From assembly GCA_016865015.1 (NCBI GenBank), contig CP018226.1:3937001-4001000 (forward strand): a DNA stretch of 64,000 nt. Direction: 5' to 3'. Shown here piece by piece: positions 53,443-62,487 of this stretch. Under the pieces are notes generated by a model. It was given only the letters and a program-made list of their open reading frames with translations. It ran no database searches and was not told where the DNA came from. The position numbers were made by a program, and so were the translations under genes. This DNA comes from Rhizobiales bacterium IMCC20636 (GTDB taxonomy: Bacteria > Pseudomonadota > Alphaproteobacteria > Rhizobiales > GCA-2746425). Position 1 is the stretch's first letter, and each line of letters starts with the position of its first letter.

Positions 53443-53877
53443 ATGAGCGATGCAGAATCCCCACTGATTGACGACCTTGAACATGAATTGCGCGCAGAGG
53501 GCGTGCGTATCACGCGTCAGCGTGTGGCCATTCTCTCTGCGCTTGCCAATTCTGGCGATCATCCCAGTGCAGAAGAGATTCTGGAAAGATCCAGAAAACA
53601 GGATTCCTCGGTCTCACTGGCAACCGTGTACCGCACCCTTTCCATTCTCGTGGACCGGGGAACGGTTTTGCGAAATGAATTCGACGGGACCGGAGCCAGA
53701 TTTGAATTGGCCAACAAACCGCATCATGATCATCTGATTGATGTTGATACCGGCGATGTCATTGAGTTCACCTCCCCCAGAATTGAAGAGCTTCAGGCCG
53801 AGATTGCGCGTGAACTTGGATATGACATTGTTGACCATCGTCTCGAACTTTATGGCAAGCTGCGCACACGCGACTGA
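53443..53877 (+). CDS. Fur-family metal regulator, probably Mur (manganese uptake regulator)
   Basis: A 144-residue protein. The winged-helix DNA-binding domain (residues about 15-85) has RITRQRVAILSALANSGDHP and VSLATVYRTLSILVDRGTV. The dimerisation domain carries the metal site ANKPHHDHLIDVDTGDVIEF. It lacks the extra CxxC zinc pair of E. coli Fur, and the histidine pattern fits Mur/Fur of alphaproteobacteria rather than Irr. It is divergent from sitABCD with two Mur-like boxes between, so it likely represses manganese uptake. Confidence 0.88.
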   Translation: MSDAESPLIDDLEHELRAEGVRITRQRVAILSALANSGDHPSAEEILERSRKQDSSVSLATVYRTLSILVDRGTVLRNEFDGTGARFELANKPHHDHLIDVDTGDVIEFTSPRIEELQAEIARELGYDIVDHRLELYGKLRTRD

Positions 53878-53879
53878 AT

Positions 53880-54250
53880 TGAAATCAGGCTGGCAAGGGC
53901 GCGCGCTGTGAATTGGCGCATGCGGACGGTGTCAGCCAGGCCTGGATATTGCGGATCAATGCAACATCCCCCGGAACCGACAGATCGCCGCTCTTCATGG
54001 CCCGTGTAAGCTCGATCTTCCAGACAGACTTGAGCATTTTCGTTTGCGACCACGAGCCAACAGCCGCAGCGGCAAAGCCTTGCACGCTTCAGTCGGGACA
54101 TACTCATAGCCCCTTTTGCGAAGTATCTTGCGCCGAATGACCTTGCCCTGCTGTTCAAGAGATTTCAGGCGGGCTTATCAGCAGCGCAGGAGAAATATCC
54201 TCCAGACTGCGTTGCAACTCGTTTAGACGGCATCCGCCCATGAGAAATTC
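53880..54250 (-). pseudogene. Decayed coding remnants, unidentified
   Basis: The minus strand shows broken coding-like segments in different frames: LEQQGKVIRRKILRKRGYEY, and further on KSVWKIELTRAMKSGDLSVP. No single frame holds them together and no start exists. I could not name the source. They sit between the Fur gene and a flavoprotein remnant, in a region that has lost its genes. Confidence 0.3.
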
Positions 54251-54429
54251 TGTTGCCTTGGCTATGGGGCAAAACTGATTGTACTGCATTTCTGCGGCCC
54301 GCAGCCCATTTACCCACGGGAACTCCAATATGTGTCGCGCGTAACTTTCAATTCTGTAGCGGTTTACATCATTCCCAGAAGTATCTCCGGCTCGGCTCTC
54401 CTTCTATTGGTTCGTTCATCGGCAAAAAT

Positions 54430-54783
54430 CGTGGTGCATGGTCTTGCGACAATCTGGTGATCGCCAGTGGCGCGACCGCACAAGCACACCGGCCGGATTT
54501 TGCGACGGCTGTTCCAAACCAGTTGACGCAATTGGACCCCCTTGTCTATCGCAATCCAGACCAGCTTGAACAGGGCGGTGTATTGGTGGTTGGTGGATCT
54601 GCGACAGGCGTTCAACTGGCATCCGAAATTCGGACCGCAGGCCATGAGGTGACGCTCGCTGCGGGGCAACACATTCGCATGCCGCATCACTATCACCTGG
54701 TTGCGCGAGTTCTGGAAATGGACCCATGGTTCCTGGCCCTGCGGGATGCACAGACCGTAAAGACGCACCTTGAAACAGCCTGA
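54430..54783 (+). pseudogene. Flavin-containing monooxygenase fragment
   Basis: An in-frame stretch of about 115 residues matches the middle of a flavoprotein monooxygenase: CDNLVIASGA, then DQLEQGGVLVVGGSATGVQL, containing the second nucleotide-binding motif GGSATG. The first FAD motif and the C-terminal half are missing, and the sequence before 54430 is out of frame. The product would be inactive. A full frame from 54253 exists, but its first 60 residues do not look like the family. Confidence 0.65.
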
Positions 54784-54788
54784 GTGAC

Positions 54789-56057
54789 TCAGCCTCGACT
54801 GACAGTCAGATTGCTCCAGCCGCCGTCAAGCAATTCGGCATCCATGCGCAGTTCTTCGCCTTTGAAGTGACACACCGATTTGATGAAGTCGACGATATAT
54901 TTGGGGTGATGGCCTGCCGGCGTCGCCTTGCCATTGGCGTAGTGGCGCTCGAAGAAAGCTTCAAAAACATCATTGTCATAAGGCAGGTTTGCGGCATCAG
55001 CCGCTCTGCGGAAAATGACCCGGAAATCATCAGCAGATGGTGTCGGAACATTTATCTTGTAATGCAACCGCCTCAGCGCCCCGGCATCAGCTAATTCGTC
55101 TGGTGGAAGGTTGGTTGAAAACACCGCCAATTGGTCAAATGGAACCGCGAATTTCTTGCCCGTGTGAAGGGTGAGGAAATCATAGCGGCGCTCAAGCGGC
55201 ACAATCCAGCGGTTCAGGATGGATTGTGGATCGGTGCGCTGACGCCCGAAATCATCGATGATGAATACACCGCCAATCGCTTTCAAATGAATCGGAGCTT
55301 CGTAGTATTTTGCATACTGGTTGTAAGACAAATCCAGCATATCCAGTGTCAATTCGCCCCCAGTCAATGCAACGGGTCTGCGGCAGCGGCGCCAGCGGCG
55401 ATCAAATGTCGGCCGGGCTTTCGGTTGATAATCGTCCTCTTCCGGAGTGTGCAGTATCGGATCGAACACATTGATGATCTGGCCGCCCACTTCCACACAG
55501 CTTGGAATGTAAATCAGATCGGAAAATGCCTTGCCCATTGCCTCTGCAATACTGGTCTTTCCATTCCCTGGCTCGCCGTAGAGCAGAACTGATCTGGTTG
55601 AGTTTATCGCAGGTCCAATAAGCGGAACAAGATGTTCCGGCAGCACCAGATGGGACAGAGCCTCTTCCAGAACCTGCCTGTTGATCTGCTCATAAGCGAT
55701 CGACTGATTGCGGATTTGCGCCACCCATGCTTCCAGACTGACAGGCGCCGGGCCGACATATTGGGACAGGGCACTCGCACGGTTGGCAAAGTGAACGCCG
55801 CCGCCGCCCAGTGAATAGCGAACCTCTGATCGCATTTCAAAGCCTTCAAGGCCGCGCGATTCAACATATTGAAGCTTCTGCAATTCTTTGAGAATTTCAA
55901 CGACAACGCCAGGCGACAAACGGGTCTCGGATGCAATCTGAGAGGGAGCCAGCGCTCCATGCGCCTGGAGTGTCTTGGCAACGAGCTTCATTAAAGAATC
56001 CCGATTGATTCCAGTCGCTACAACTGTCGATGGCGCTACTGGCTCGGTGATGGCCAT
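54789..56057 (-). CDS. Winged-helix AAA+ ATPase near the Tad locus
   Basis: A protein of about 422 residues from an ATG at 56057 (AGGAG 8 nt upstream). The N-terminal part (about 10-90) is a winged-helix-like domain (LAPSQIASETRLSPGVVVEI). AAA+ motifs follow: Walker A LYGEPGNGKTS (near 160), Walker B GVFIIDDFG (near 265), and a sensor region FSTNLPPDELADAGALRRLH. I do not recognise a named gene. It is next to the tad/cpa genes but read in the opposite direction from the TadD gene. It may be a regulator or a remodelling ATPase for this locus. Confidence 0.7.
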   Translation of the reverse strand: MAITEPVAPSTVVATGINRDSLMKLVAKTLQAHGALAPSQIASETRLSPGVVVEILKELQKLQYVESRGLEGFEMRSEVRYSLGGGGVHFANRASALSQYVGPAPVSLEAWVAQIRNQSIAYEQINRQVLEEALSHLVLPEHLVPLIGPAINSTRSVLLYGEPGNGKTSIAEAMGKAFSDLIYIPSCVEVGGQIINVFDPILHTPEEDDYQPKARPTFDRRWRRCRRPVALTGGELTLDMLDLSYNQYAKYYEAPIHLKAIGGVFIIDDFGRQRTDPQSILNRWIVPLERRYDFLTLHTGKKFAVPFDQLAVFSTNLPPDELADAGALRRLHYKINVPTPSADDFRVIFRRAADAANLPYDNDVFEAFFERHYANGKATPAGHHPKYIVDFIKSVCHFKGEELRMDAELLDGGWSNLTVSRG

Positions 56058-56260
56058 TATCATTTCTCCTGGAAGGTCTCGCACGCCTGCTTGTAACCAA
56101 TCATTCCTTAAGCCTAAGTAAGCCCCCGGTTTAGGGACTGTTAAGGACTATTGTGCATTATGAGGGCGTTAGAGGCGTTTCCTGTATTTTGTACCCTCGT
56201 AATCTGTAGGCCCTGTGGGATCACACCCACGCGTTCCCGCTTGGGAATCGCCTTAAGAAA

Positions 56261-56776
56261 ATGGTACAAGTCATGGTTGCAAAGCTTCTTATCTCAGTTT
56301 CAATTATCAGCCTTCTGGCCGGATGTGCTTCGGTGAGCCGTGAACTGTCCTCATTTGGCGACAGCTCCGTCTCTTCTGATGATCTGGCCTATGCATCCTA
56401 TTACTCAAACGACCAATTGGTAACAGAAGGCAAGGTTCAGTTCCGGGAACGCAATTACGGAAAATCCTACTCGCTGTTCAAAAAAGCAGCGGCAGTCTAT
56501 CCCAATGATCCCATGGCGTGGTTGGGATATGCAGCTTCAGCGGATCATCTGGCGCGTTTTGACAATGCAGATCAAGCCTACCAACGCCTGTCTTCCATGA
56601 TTCCGGATCGCCCGGCCTATCTCAACAATGTAGGATATTCCTATTTGCTGCGCGGTAATCTGGTTCAGGCGCGGCGCTATTTCCTGCGCGCCTATGAAAT
56701 TGACCCTGCCAATGAGACAACGGCGAACAATCTGGAACTGCTGCGCAACAGCACGACAAGCATACAGCGCGGCTGA
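56261..56776 (+). CDS. tadD: TadD-like TPR lipoprotein
   Basis: A 171-residue protein with a lipoprotein signal (SIISLLAGC, Cys22). Tetratricopeptide repeats fill residues about 55-160: GKSYSLFKKAAAVYPNDPMA and NVGYSYLLRGNLVQARRYFL, each with the TPR Ala/Gly/Tyr pattern. TadD is an outer-membrane pilotin-like protein that helps assemble the Flp-pilus secretin. The frame begins at an ATG at 56261; another Met at residue 5 is possible. It is the first gene on the plus strand of the pilus locus, with prepilin peptidase convergent. Confidence 0.85.
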   Translation: MVQVMVAKLLISVSIISLLAGCASVSRELSSFGDSSVSSDDLAYASYYSNDQLVTEGKVQFRERNYGKSYSLFKKAAAVYPNDPMAWLGYAASADHLARFDNADQAYQRLSSMIPDRPAYLNNVGYSYLLRGNLVQARRYFLRAYEIDPANETTANNLELLRNSTTSIQRG

Positions 56777-56801
56777 TGCGCGCTGAATCCACACTTTTTT
56801 T

Positions 56802-57317
56802 TTAAATTGTAAGTTTATAGTTAACATACAGTATCGCAAAAAATGCAGCGACCATCACAACGCCGTACGGCACTTTTCCGGTTCTCCTGATTTCATTCAG
56901 GCGCATACCGGGCCAGGTCCTCGACAGTCCGTAAGGCAATGGCATGCGCAGCAACAGCATTACCAGCAAAGCGAAGCCAATCAGGAAAAGCGCGTAAGTC
57001 ATCAAATTATGCCATCCCATAAACAGACCAATGGGAAACATCAGCTTTGCATCTCCAGCTCCCAAGAGTTTGAATTGCCACAATAAAAACCCTGTCGCGA
57101 ATAATAATGCCCCTGCCCCCACTGCGCTGAGCAGATCGACTGGAGGAAACCAGCCGATGGCAACATAAGGCCTGCATGCAGCATAGACTGCAAACAACAG
57201 GATGAGCGCCAGAACTGTCTGATTGTGTATTTTCCAGGACCGAAAATCCGTAAATGCTGCGTATAAAAAACACAGACAAGCGGCTATCAGGACCAGCGTC
57301 GCCAGAGCCTCAATCAT
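56802..57317 (-). CDS. cpaA: Prepilin peptidase CpaA/TadV
   Basis: A 171-residue integral membrane protein with about five or six helices. The two catalytic Asp residues of type IV prepilin peptidases are in AAFTDFRSWKIHN (near residue 27) and LGAGDAKLMFP (near 91). It lacks the N-methylase domain, as expected for the short TadV/CpaA form. It cleaves the leader of the Flp prepilin encoded next to it. It is on the opposite strand to the rest of the pilus genes. Confidence 0.9.
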   Translation of the reverse strand: MIEALATLVLIAACLCFLYAAFTDFRSWKIHNQTVLALILLFAVYAACRPYVAIGWFPPVDLLSAVGAGALLFATGFLLWQFKLLGAGDAKLMFPIGLFMGWHNLMTYALFLIGFALLVMLLLRMPLPYGLSRTWPGMRLNEIRRTGKVPYGVVMVAAFFAILYVNYKLTI

Positions 57318-57626
57318 GAGATCGATAAAATTCTATCGAATTGGATCACCACTAATTTACCTCTTCTGACTATCGTTTCGAAAGTGGAATTACACGTCCA
57401 TGCCCAATGGCATAAATGAAATCTTATGTCTTTGGAAATAAATCAATCCTTAGGGTCAGAACCTGAAGGGATACTAGTCGAATAGGTAGAAACCGACAAA
57501 ATACGTTTTCAGGAGATCGGGTGTCAGCATTTGTAATCTGTCAGCCGCCTCACGCAGAAAGCACTGAACACAAGACGTATCCAGTCGCCCCTAAAGTTTG
57601 AGTACAACAGAAATATAAGGTGTATC
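57318..57626. other. Intergenic region before the pilin gene
   Basis: A 309-bp stretch without a supported gene holding the pilin promoter region. At 57452 the sequence AGGGTCAGAACCT is close to the end of the 45.7-kb insertion sequence (AGGGTCAGGACCT), but the rest of the element is missing. AAGGTG before the pilin start is the ribosome site. Confidence 0.45.
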
Positions 57627-57848
57627 ATGAATAGCATTTCAAAAAATCTCCGCGCTTTTGCCGCCGACGAAGAAGGCATTGCATTGACGGAATATCTGAT
57701 CCTTCTGGGTCTGCTCGTCGGTGGTGTCATTGCAACAGTCGGTCTTGCGGGAACAAGCCTTGACGGTGCATGGACAGCTTGGTCAACCTTCTGGGACGGC
57801 ATGGGCCCAACTGGTGCCGGCGAAGAAGAAGAAGGCGACGAAGGTTAA
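57627..57848 (+). CDS. flp: Flp-type pilin
   Basis: A 73-residue prepilin. The leader ends in DEEG, and cleavage after Gly17 is expected before IALTEYLILLGLLVGGVI, with Glu at +5 and Tyr at +6 as in Flp pilins. One hydrophobic helix follows. The end is unusual: GAGEEEEGDEG, an acidic tail not found in most Flp pilins, which could coat the fibre surface with negative charge. It is followed by a hairpin and cpaB, and is likely the major pilus subunit. Confidence 0.92.
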   Translation: MNSISKNLRAFAADEEGIALTEYLILLGLLVGGVIATVGLAGTSLDGAWTAWSTFWDGMGPTGAGEEEEGDEG

Positions 57849-57922
57849 GTCCGAACCACCTTCGTTTTGTAGCTGCAAAGACACATGATCGCCTCTGCAG
57901 CTACTATTTTCTAAAAATCAAG

Positions 57923-57942
57923 GCAGCCGATTTCATCGGCTG
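57923..57942 (+). terminator. Hairpin between flp and cpaB
   Basis: A perfect 8-bp stem, GCAGCCGA / TCGGCTGC, with a TTCA loop and a short T-rich tail (TCTTT). It lies 75 bp after the pilin stop and 18 bp before the CpaB start. It likely ends or attenuates most pilin transcripts so that pilin is made far above the assembly proteins. Confidence 0.7.
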
Positions 57943-57959
57943 CTCTTTGGATAGGCGTG

Positions 57960-58844
57960 ATGAACAAATCTTCCTTGTTGAGTTTGCTGGTCGCATTTTT
58001 ACTGGCCATCGCTGCCGTTGTTGGCGTGCAATCCTATCTGCGCGGCCAACAAGCGGCACTTTTGGCTGAGAAGACTGTTGAACCGGAGGCTCCAGACAAT
58101 ACGATTGTTGTGGCCGCCGTCCCCTTGCGTTTCGGCATGACCGTTGACTCCGGCAGCCTGCGCAGTATTGCCTGGCAATCTGATGTGCTTCCCGAGGGAT
58201 CATTCCGCACCATCGAAGAAGTTATCGGTGAAACTGGCAAGCCCCGTTACGTGATGTCAGCTATTGAAGTCGGCGAACCGCTGCTGACCAACAAGATCAC
58301 CGGTCCAGGCCAACGCGCCACACTATCGGCTGCGCTTGCCCCTGGCATGAAGGCGGTTTCGATCAGCGTGAATGACGTGCTTGGTGTTGCCGGATTTGTG
58401 CTTCCCGGCGACCGGGTCGACGTCATGCTGACGCGCAGCAGTGGCAATATCAACACTTCGGCAGCAAGTGCTTCGACCGGTGTATTGTTGCAAGGTATAA
58501 AGGTTCTCGCCATTGACCAATTGGCTGATGAGCGGGCGAACAAGGCCGCTGTCGTCAAGACGATCACATTTGAGGTGTCAACCCTTGATGCCCAAAAACT
58601 GACACTCGCACAGTCCATCGGAACGCTGTCCCTGACATTGCGTGATATTGCATCGTCTGATCAAGAGACAATTGAACCGGTAAATGTCAGCGATCTGGGA
58701 GGCAACTTCACTCAGCAACCGGCTCAAACGAACCGCCGGGATCCACAGCCTGAAGTCATTATCAAACGACCTGCAACTGCCAAGGTCGCTGTTTACCGGG
58801 ATTCAAAGCGGACCGAGTATAACGTCCTCAACGAGATTAAGTGA
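57960..58844 (+). CDS. cpaB: Flp pilus assembly protein CpaB/RcpC
   Basis: A protein of about 294 residues from the ATG at 57960 (a GTG precedes it by one codon). An N-terminal membrane anchor (LLSLLVAFLLAIAAVVGVQS) is followed by the SAF domain (VVAAVPLRFGMTVDSGSL, to about residue 100) and the RcpC domain with PGMKAVSISVNDVLGVAGFV and LPGDRVDVMLTRS. CpaB is a periplasmic protein tied to the secretin CpaC. It has the normal size and order for the family. Confidence 0.92.
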   Translation: MNKSSLLSLLVAFLLAIAAVVGVQSYLRGQQAALLAEKTVEPEAPDNTIVVAAVPLRFGMTVDSGSLRSIAWQSDVLPEGSFRTIEEVIGETGKPRYVMSAIEVGEPLLTNKITGPGQRATLSAALAPGMKAVSISVNDVLGVAGFVLPGDRVDVMLTRSSGNINTSAASASTGVLLQGIKVLAIDQLADERANKAAVVKTITFEVSTLDAQKLTLAQSIGTLSLTLRDIASSDQETIEPVNVSDLGGNFTQQPAQTNRRDPQPEVIIKRPATAKVAVYRDSKRTEYNVLNEIK

Positions 58845-58907
58845 TTATTAACCACGAAATGCGAAATGTTTAACAGCGCGTAAAGGATTCGGAGCTGTTA
58901 GACAAAT

Positions 58908-60422
58908 ATGCCGTGGATTGACAGAGATTTCATCTTTGGAAGCCTTTCGAATGGAGGCATACGCAAGGCCTTTGTGGCCGGCGGGCTTGGTCTCCTGCTG
59001 TCCGGAGCATTTTCGACACTTCCATCTGTGGCGCAGGATCTGCGCATAACACTGAATGATCGGGAACGTTCAACGACGAGCGCTACGGTGCAGCCCGGAT
59101 CCTCCACCACCGTCAACACAAACAAAAGCTTTTCGGATCTTGTCATCGGAGATTCCTCGATAGCCGATGCTGTTCCGCTTTCGAATGTGTCATTTTATAT
59201 TCAGGGCAAAAAAACCGGCTTCACCAATGTCTCGATCTACGACAGCAACAAGAATTTGCTGGGCGTGGTTGATGTTCGCGTAGAACGCGATGCTGCAAAT
59301 ATTGAAAGCGCCGTCAGGGCGGTCGTCCCATACGCTGACGTTCGGGTCCGGAATTTGGGGGATCAGGTTCAGCTAACCGGCGTTGTCGCCAATGCCGTTG
59401 ATATGCAGCAGGCGCTGGCAGCGGCACAACAATTCTCCAGAAAACCCATTCTCAATGCACTGAGCATTTCCGATGTTCAGCAGGTCTCTCTGGAAGTGCG
59501 GGTACTGGAAGCCAAGCGGTCTGTTGGACGCGATCTGGGTGTCAAACTCAGTGGCAGCAACGGAAACAATACAATTTTCGGCAGCGGCACAGGACTGGCT
59601 GTGAACCCAATTGATGGCGGAGGAGCCGGCGCTTTTCTTGCTGATAATTCCTCAGGCTCCAACCGCATTCTGTCCGGCAACGCGGCTTTTGGGACCCTGA
59701 TTGCAAATGTGCTGGGCACGGCCGGGGTCCGGGTTGACCTCGTCATTGATGCGCTTGAGCAAAAAGGGCTTGTGCGGCGACTTGCCCAACCGAACATCAC
59801 GACGGTGAGCGGTGAATCCGCCAGTTTTCATGCTGGTGGCGAAATTCCTGTACCGACGAACATAAGCGATGGTGATGTGTCCTATACATACCACCCTTAT
59901 GGCGTCGTTCTGAAATTTGTGCCAACGGTCCTGGAAGACCAGAAGATCAATATTCGCGTGATGACACAGGTCAGCGAACTGGATGGCACGCTGGAAGTGA
60001 ACGGCTTTCCGGCCTTTACCTCGCGCAAGGCGGAAGCTGTGATGGAATTGCGCAGTGGTCAGAGCTTTGCGATGGCCGGGCTGTTGCAAGTTGTCAATCA
60101 AAGGGACATTGAGCAGCTCCCCTGGCTTGGAAACCTGCCAATTCTGGGAGCTCTGTTCCGCTCGACTAGCTATCAAAAGCAGGAGACGGATCTTGTGATC
60201 GTGGTCACGCCGCGCCTCGTCCGCCCTGCTGCCTCCAACGAACAATTGTTCTCGCCACTTGATCAGACCCGCCCATCAAACGATCCGGAACTGTTCCTGC
60301 TGGGCCTCATGGAAGTGGATAAAGACATGCTGCGGCAATTCAGATCCGGTGCCGGTGTTGTCGGCCCTTACGGCCATCGTCTCGATCTGGAATTCGAGGA
60401 CACATATGTTCTCAGAAAATAA
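58908..60422 (+). CDS. cpaC: Flp pilus secretin CpaC/RcpA
   Basis: A 504-residue outer-membrane secretin. A signal peptide-like segment (AFVAGGLGLLLSGAFSTLPS) leads to the N-terminal pilus_N domain (FSDLVIGDSSIADAVPLSNV), a BON-like part, and the secretin domain (about 270-450) ending in DLVIVVTPRLVRPA. It makes the channel in the outer membrane for the pilus. The following lipoprotein gene starts inside its 3' end with a 17-bp overlap. Confidence 0.94.
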   Translation: MPWIDRDFIFGSLSNGGIRKAFVAGGLGLLLSGAFSTLPSVAQDLRITLNDRERSTTSATVQPGSSTTVNTNKSFSDLVIGDSSIADAVPLSNVSFYIQGKKTGFTNVSIYDSNKNLLGVVDVRVERDAANIESAVRAVVPYADVRVRNLGDQVQLTGVVANAVDMQQALAAAQQFSRKPILNALSISDVQQVSLEVRVLEAKRSVGRDLGVKLSGSNGNNTIFGSGTGLAVNPIDGGGAGAFLADNSSGSNRILSGNAAFGTLIANVLGTAGVRVDLVIDALEQKGLVRRLAQPNITTVSGESASFHAGGEIPVPTNISDGDVSYTYHPYGVVLKFVPTVLEDQKINIRVMTQVSELDGTLEVNGFPAFTSRKAEAVMELRSGQSFAMAGLLQVVNQRDIEQLPWLGNLPILGALFRSTSYQKQETDLVIVVTPRLVRPAASNEQLFSPLDQTRPSNDPELFLLGLMEVDKDMLRQFRSGAGVVGPYGHRLDLEFEDTYVLRK

Positions 60423-60714
60423 AACTATACGTGCTCTGGCACTGTTGAGCTTGCTCGGTCTCACGGCTTGTGCTGATCATATGAACAATCGCGATAGCAT
60501 CACCGTTGGTGCCGGCAACGCCACTGAAGCCAATATGGGTATTCACACAGTCGAACCGTTCCCACCGGAAGCACTGGACACGACCATCTATTCATCTCCG
60601 GAGAAAGTGGCACAGGCGCACGCGCGCTACCTGGAACCCTGTGATCCGGATGTGGTGACCTGTGGCAGTTCAAGCGGCGAAGGTGGTGACAATTCAGTAA
60701 CCACTTCCGAATAA
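60406..60714 (+). CDS. Small Tad-locus lipoprotein
   Basis: A 102-residue protein. The lipoprotein signal is MFSENKTIRALALLSLLGLT-AC with the Cys in LTAC. The mature part is Asp/Gly-rich and has two further Cys near the end (CDPDVVTC). No family is recognised. It starts 17 bp before the cpaC stop and lies where cpaD is found in related loci, but is too short for normal CpaD. It might be a partial replacement, helping the secretin reach the outer membrane. Confidence 0.65.
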   Translation: MFSENKTIRALALLSLLGLTACADHMNNRDSITVGAGNATEANMGIHTVEPFPPEALDTTIYSSPEKVAQAHARYLEPCDPDVVTCGSSSGEGGDNSVTTSE

Positions 60715-60831
60715 TTTCGGCTGATTTCGCCAAAAAAACTGTGTGTATTGACCGACATTAAGCAATCCAAGACGTCCTGGCTCTATTTTTGAGAGAACCG
60801 GCAACAGAGCCGGAAACAGGAATGATACGTG

Positions 60832-62487
60832 ATGGATATTGCAACAAAACCCAAAATTATAAATTCCGAAAACCCCTTCTCGAGATTTGCCCGGGATCGG
60901 GATGGTTACGCTCTCGCAATGACGCTTGTTGCCCTGCCTCTGGTCGTGGGCCTCTCCGCCTTTGTGATTGATGGCTCACGCGTCGCCAATCTTCATACAG
61001 ATATTCAGAACGCCGTGGATGCGATGGCACTGGCCGGAGCACGCGAACTGGACGGAGAAGATGACGCTATCGAGCGCGCCCAGGCAGCGATCGCGGCTAT
61101 GGGCGGCAACGAAGTCTGGTTTGGCGATTACGGCATTGCCAACGGAATGGGATCGAAGGTCAAGATGACTTATGCGACCGCAGATGGCGCGCAAAGCGAC
61201 GTGACGGTTTCCTTCCTTGGCGCAATCCCGGATTCAGATGATACAGCCTTCGGAGACGGTGCCTGTGAGGCCAGTTCAGCCAATACAAGCGACTGCCTGG
61301 TCAAAGGCAACTCTGTGGCACAACGGTCCGCCAATGCGGCCTATGTTCGTGTGAAAGCGGTACCTCGGGACCTGCGCACGATTTTCAGAATTCCCGGGCT
61401 TGGCAATGATACGGTGTCAGTAGGCGCTGAAGCCGTTGCCACCTACTCGGCCACGGTCTGCGATGTAGCACCAATTTTCATCTGCAACCCTTTTGAAAAT
61501 TACAACGGGAATATCCTGAACAATGGCAAGAGCTTCGCCAAAAACTTTGGTGAAGGCGCGCTTTACGGGAGACAGATAAATCTCAGCTATGGGAAGAACG
61601 GAAAAGTCGGCCCCGGCAATTTCGGTTTTCTGAGAGTAAACGGCAATGGTGCAAGCGCTCTGGGGGAAGCGTTGGCAACCAATTCCGGATCCTGTCAGCG
61701 AAGGGGCGGCGTGGATACCAAACCGGGGGCGAATGTCGGACCGGCAACGCAAGGGCTGAATACCCGTTTCGGATTCTATACAGGATCGTTCTCATCTTCC
61801 AATCAGTCCTACGCACCGGATATCAACACGCGATCTGGCCATTCTCAGGGATACAACCAGAGCCAGGGGCGACACAGCCAGTGCAACGGCAGTTGCGGTG
61901 CTTATGACCCGGAGAGCAACTGGAGCTACTATGATGCATTGGCGTTTCCTGATGGAGACGGCAGTTTCGATATTGGCGGCGGCACTATTTCCAGTTCCAG
62001 CGAGTGGGACATAGAAACCTATTGGGATATCACCCATGGCGATTATAATTACCCACCGAGAAAGAGCAGATACAGTGCCCCCCCTCTTTCCGTCAGCATT
62101 CCAAAGAGCTTTCCGGGTCTGCCCAACGGGACAACGCCATCGCGCTTTGATGTCTACAATTACGAAATAGACAATAATCTGGTCGGTGACGCAGCGCCCA
62201 ATGGCGAGACAGGCATTTCACAATGCCACGCGCGTTCCGTCACGCCGGAGCCGAACCGGCGCGAAATTTTTATCGCGGTCATCAACTGCACAGAACACAA
62301 AAATGATCTCAAGGGTGCAGGCAGGGATATTCCAACCGAAGCGTTTGCGAAGGCTTTCCTGACAAAACCCGCTGTCGCATCGGGAAACTATCGCGAAATA
62401 TCAATGGAGATCATCGATGTCGCAGGATCTGAAGGTTTGGGCACAGCGGATGCAAACTTCCGCGAAGAAGCGGAGTTGGTACGATGA
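60832..62487 (+). CDS. TadG-like pilus-associated protein
   Basis: A protein of about 551 residues. The N-terminus is the TadG/Tad pilin-like segment, with a hydrophobic stretch (ALAMTLVALPLVVGLSAFVI) and DIQNAVDAMALAGARELDG. The rest is a large secreted region with many Gly, Ser, Asn and Tyr, especially around residues 305-385 (SSSNQSYAPDINTRSGHSQG). No clear von Willebrand A metal site (DxSxS) could be seen. The start is the ATG at 60832; a GTG is one codon before. Its stop overlaps the TadE-like gene by 4 bp. Confidence 0.8.
   Translation: MDIATKPKIINSENPFSRFARDRDGYALAMTLVALPLVVGLSAFVIDGSRVANLHTDIQNAVDAMALAGARELDGEDDAIERAQAAIAAMGGNEVWFGDYGIANGMGSKVKMTYATADGAQSDVTVSFLGAIPDSDDTAFGDGACEASSANTSDCLVKGNSVAQRSANAAYVRVKAVPRDLRTIFRIPGLGNDTVSVGAEAVATYSATVCDVAPIFICNPFENYNGNILNNGKSFAKNFGEGALYGRQINLSYGKNGKVGPGNFGFLRVNGNGASALGEALATNSGSCQRRGGVDTKPGANVGPATQGLNTRFGFYTGSFSSSNQSYAPDINTRSGHSQGYNQSQGRHSQCNGSCGAYDPESNWSYYDALAFPDGDGSFDIGGGTISSSSEWDIETYWDITHGDYNYPPRKSRYSAPPLSVSIPKSFPGLPNGTTPSRFDVYNYEIDNNLVGDAAPNGETGISQCHARSVTPEPNRREIFIAVINCTEHKNDLKGAGRDIPTEAFAKAFLTKPAVASGNYREISMEIIDVAGSEGLGTADANFREEAELVR

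Noticed and set aside
54253-54429. The N-terminal part of the flavoprotein frame
   Set aside because: It does not resemble the family, lacks the first FAD motif and has no ribosome site, so only the later part was called a gene fragment.
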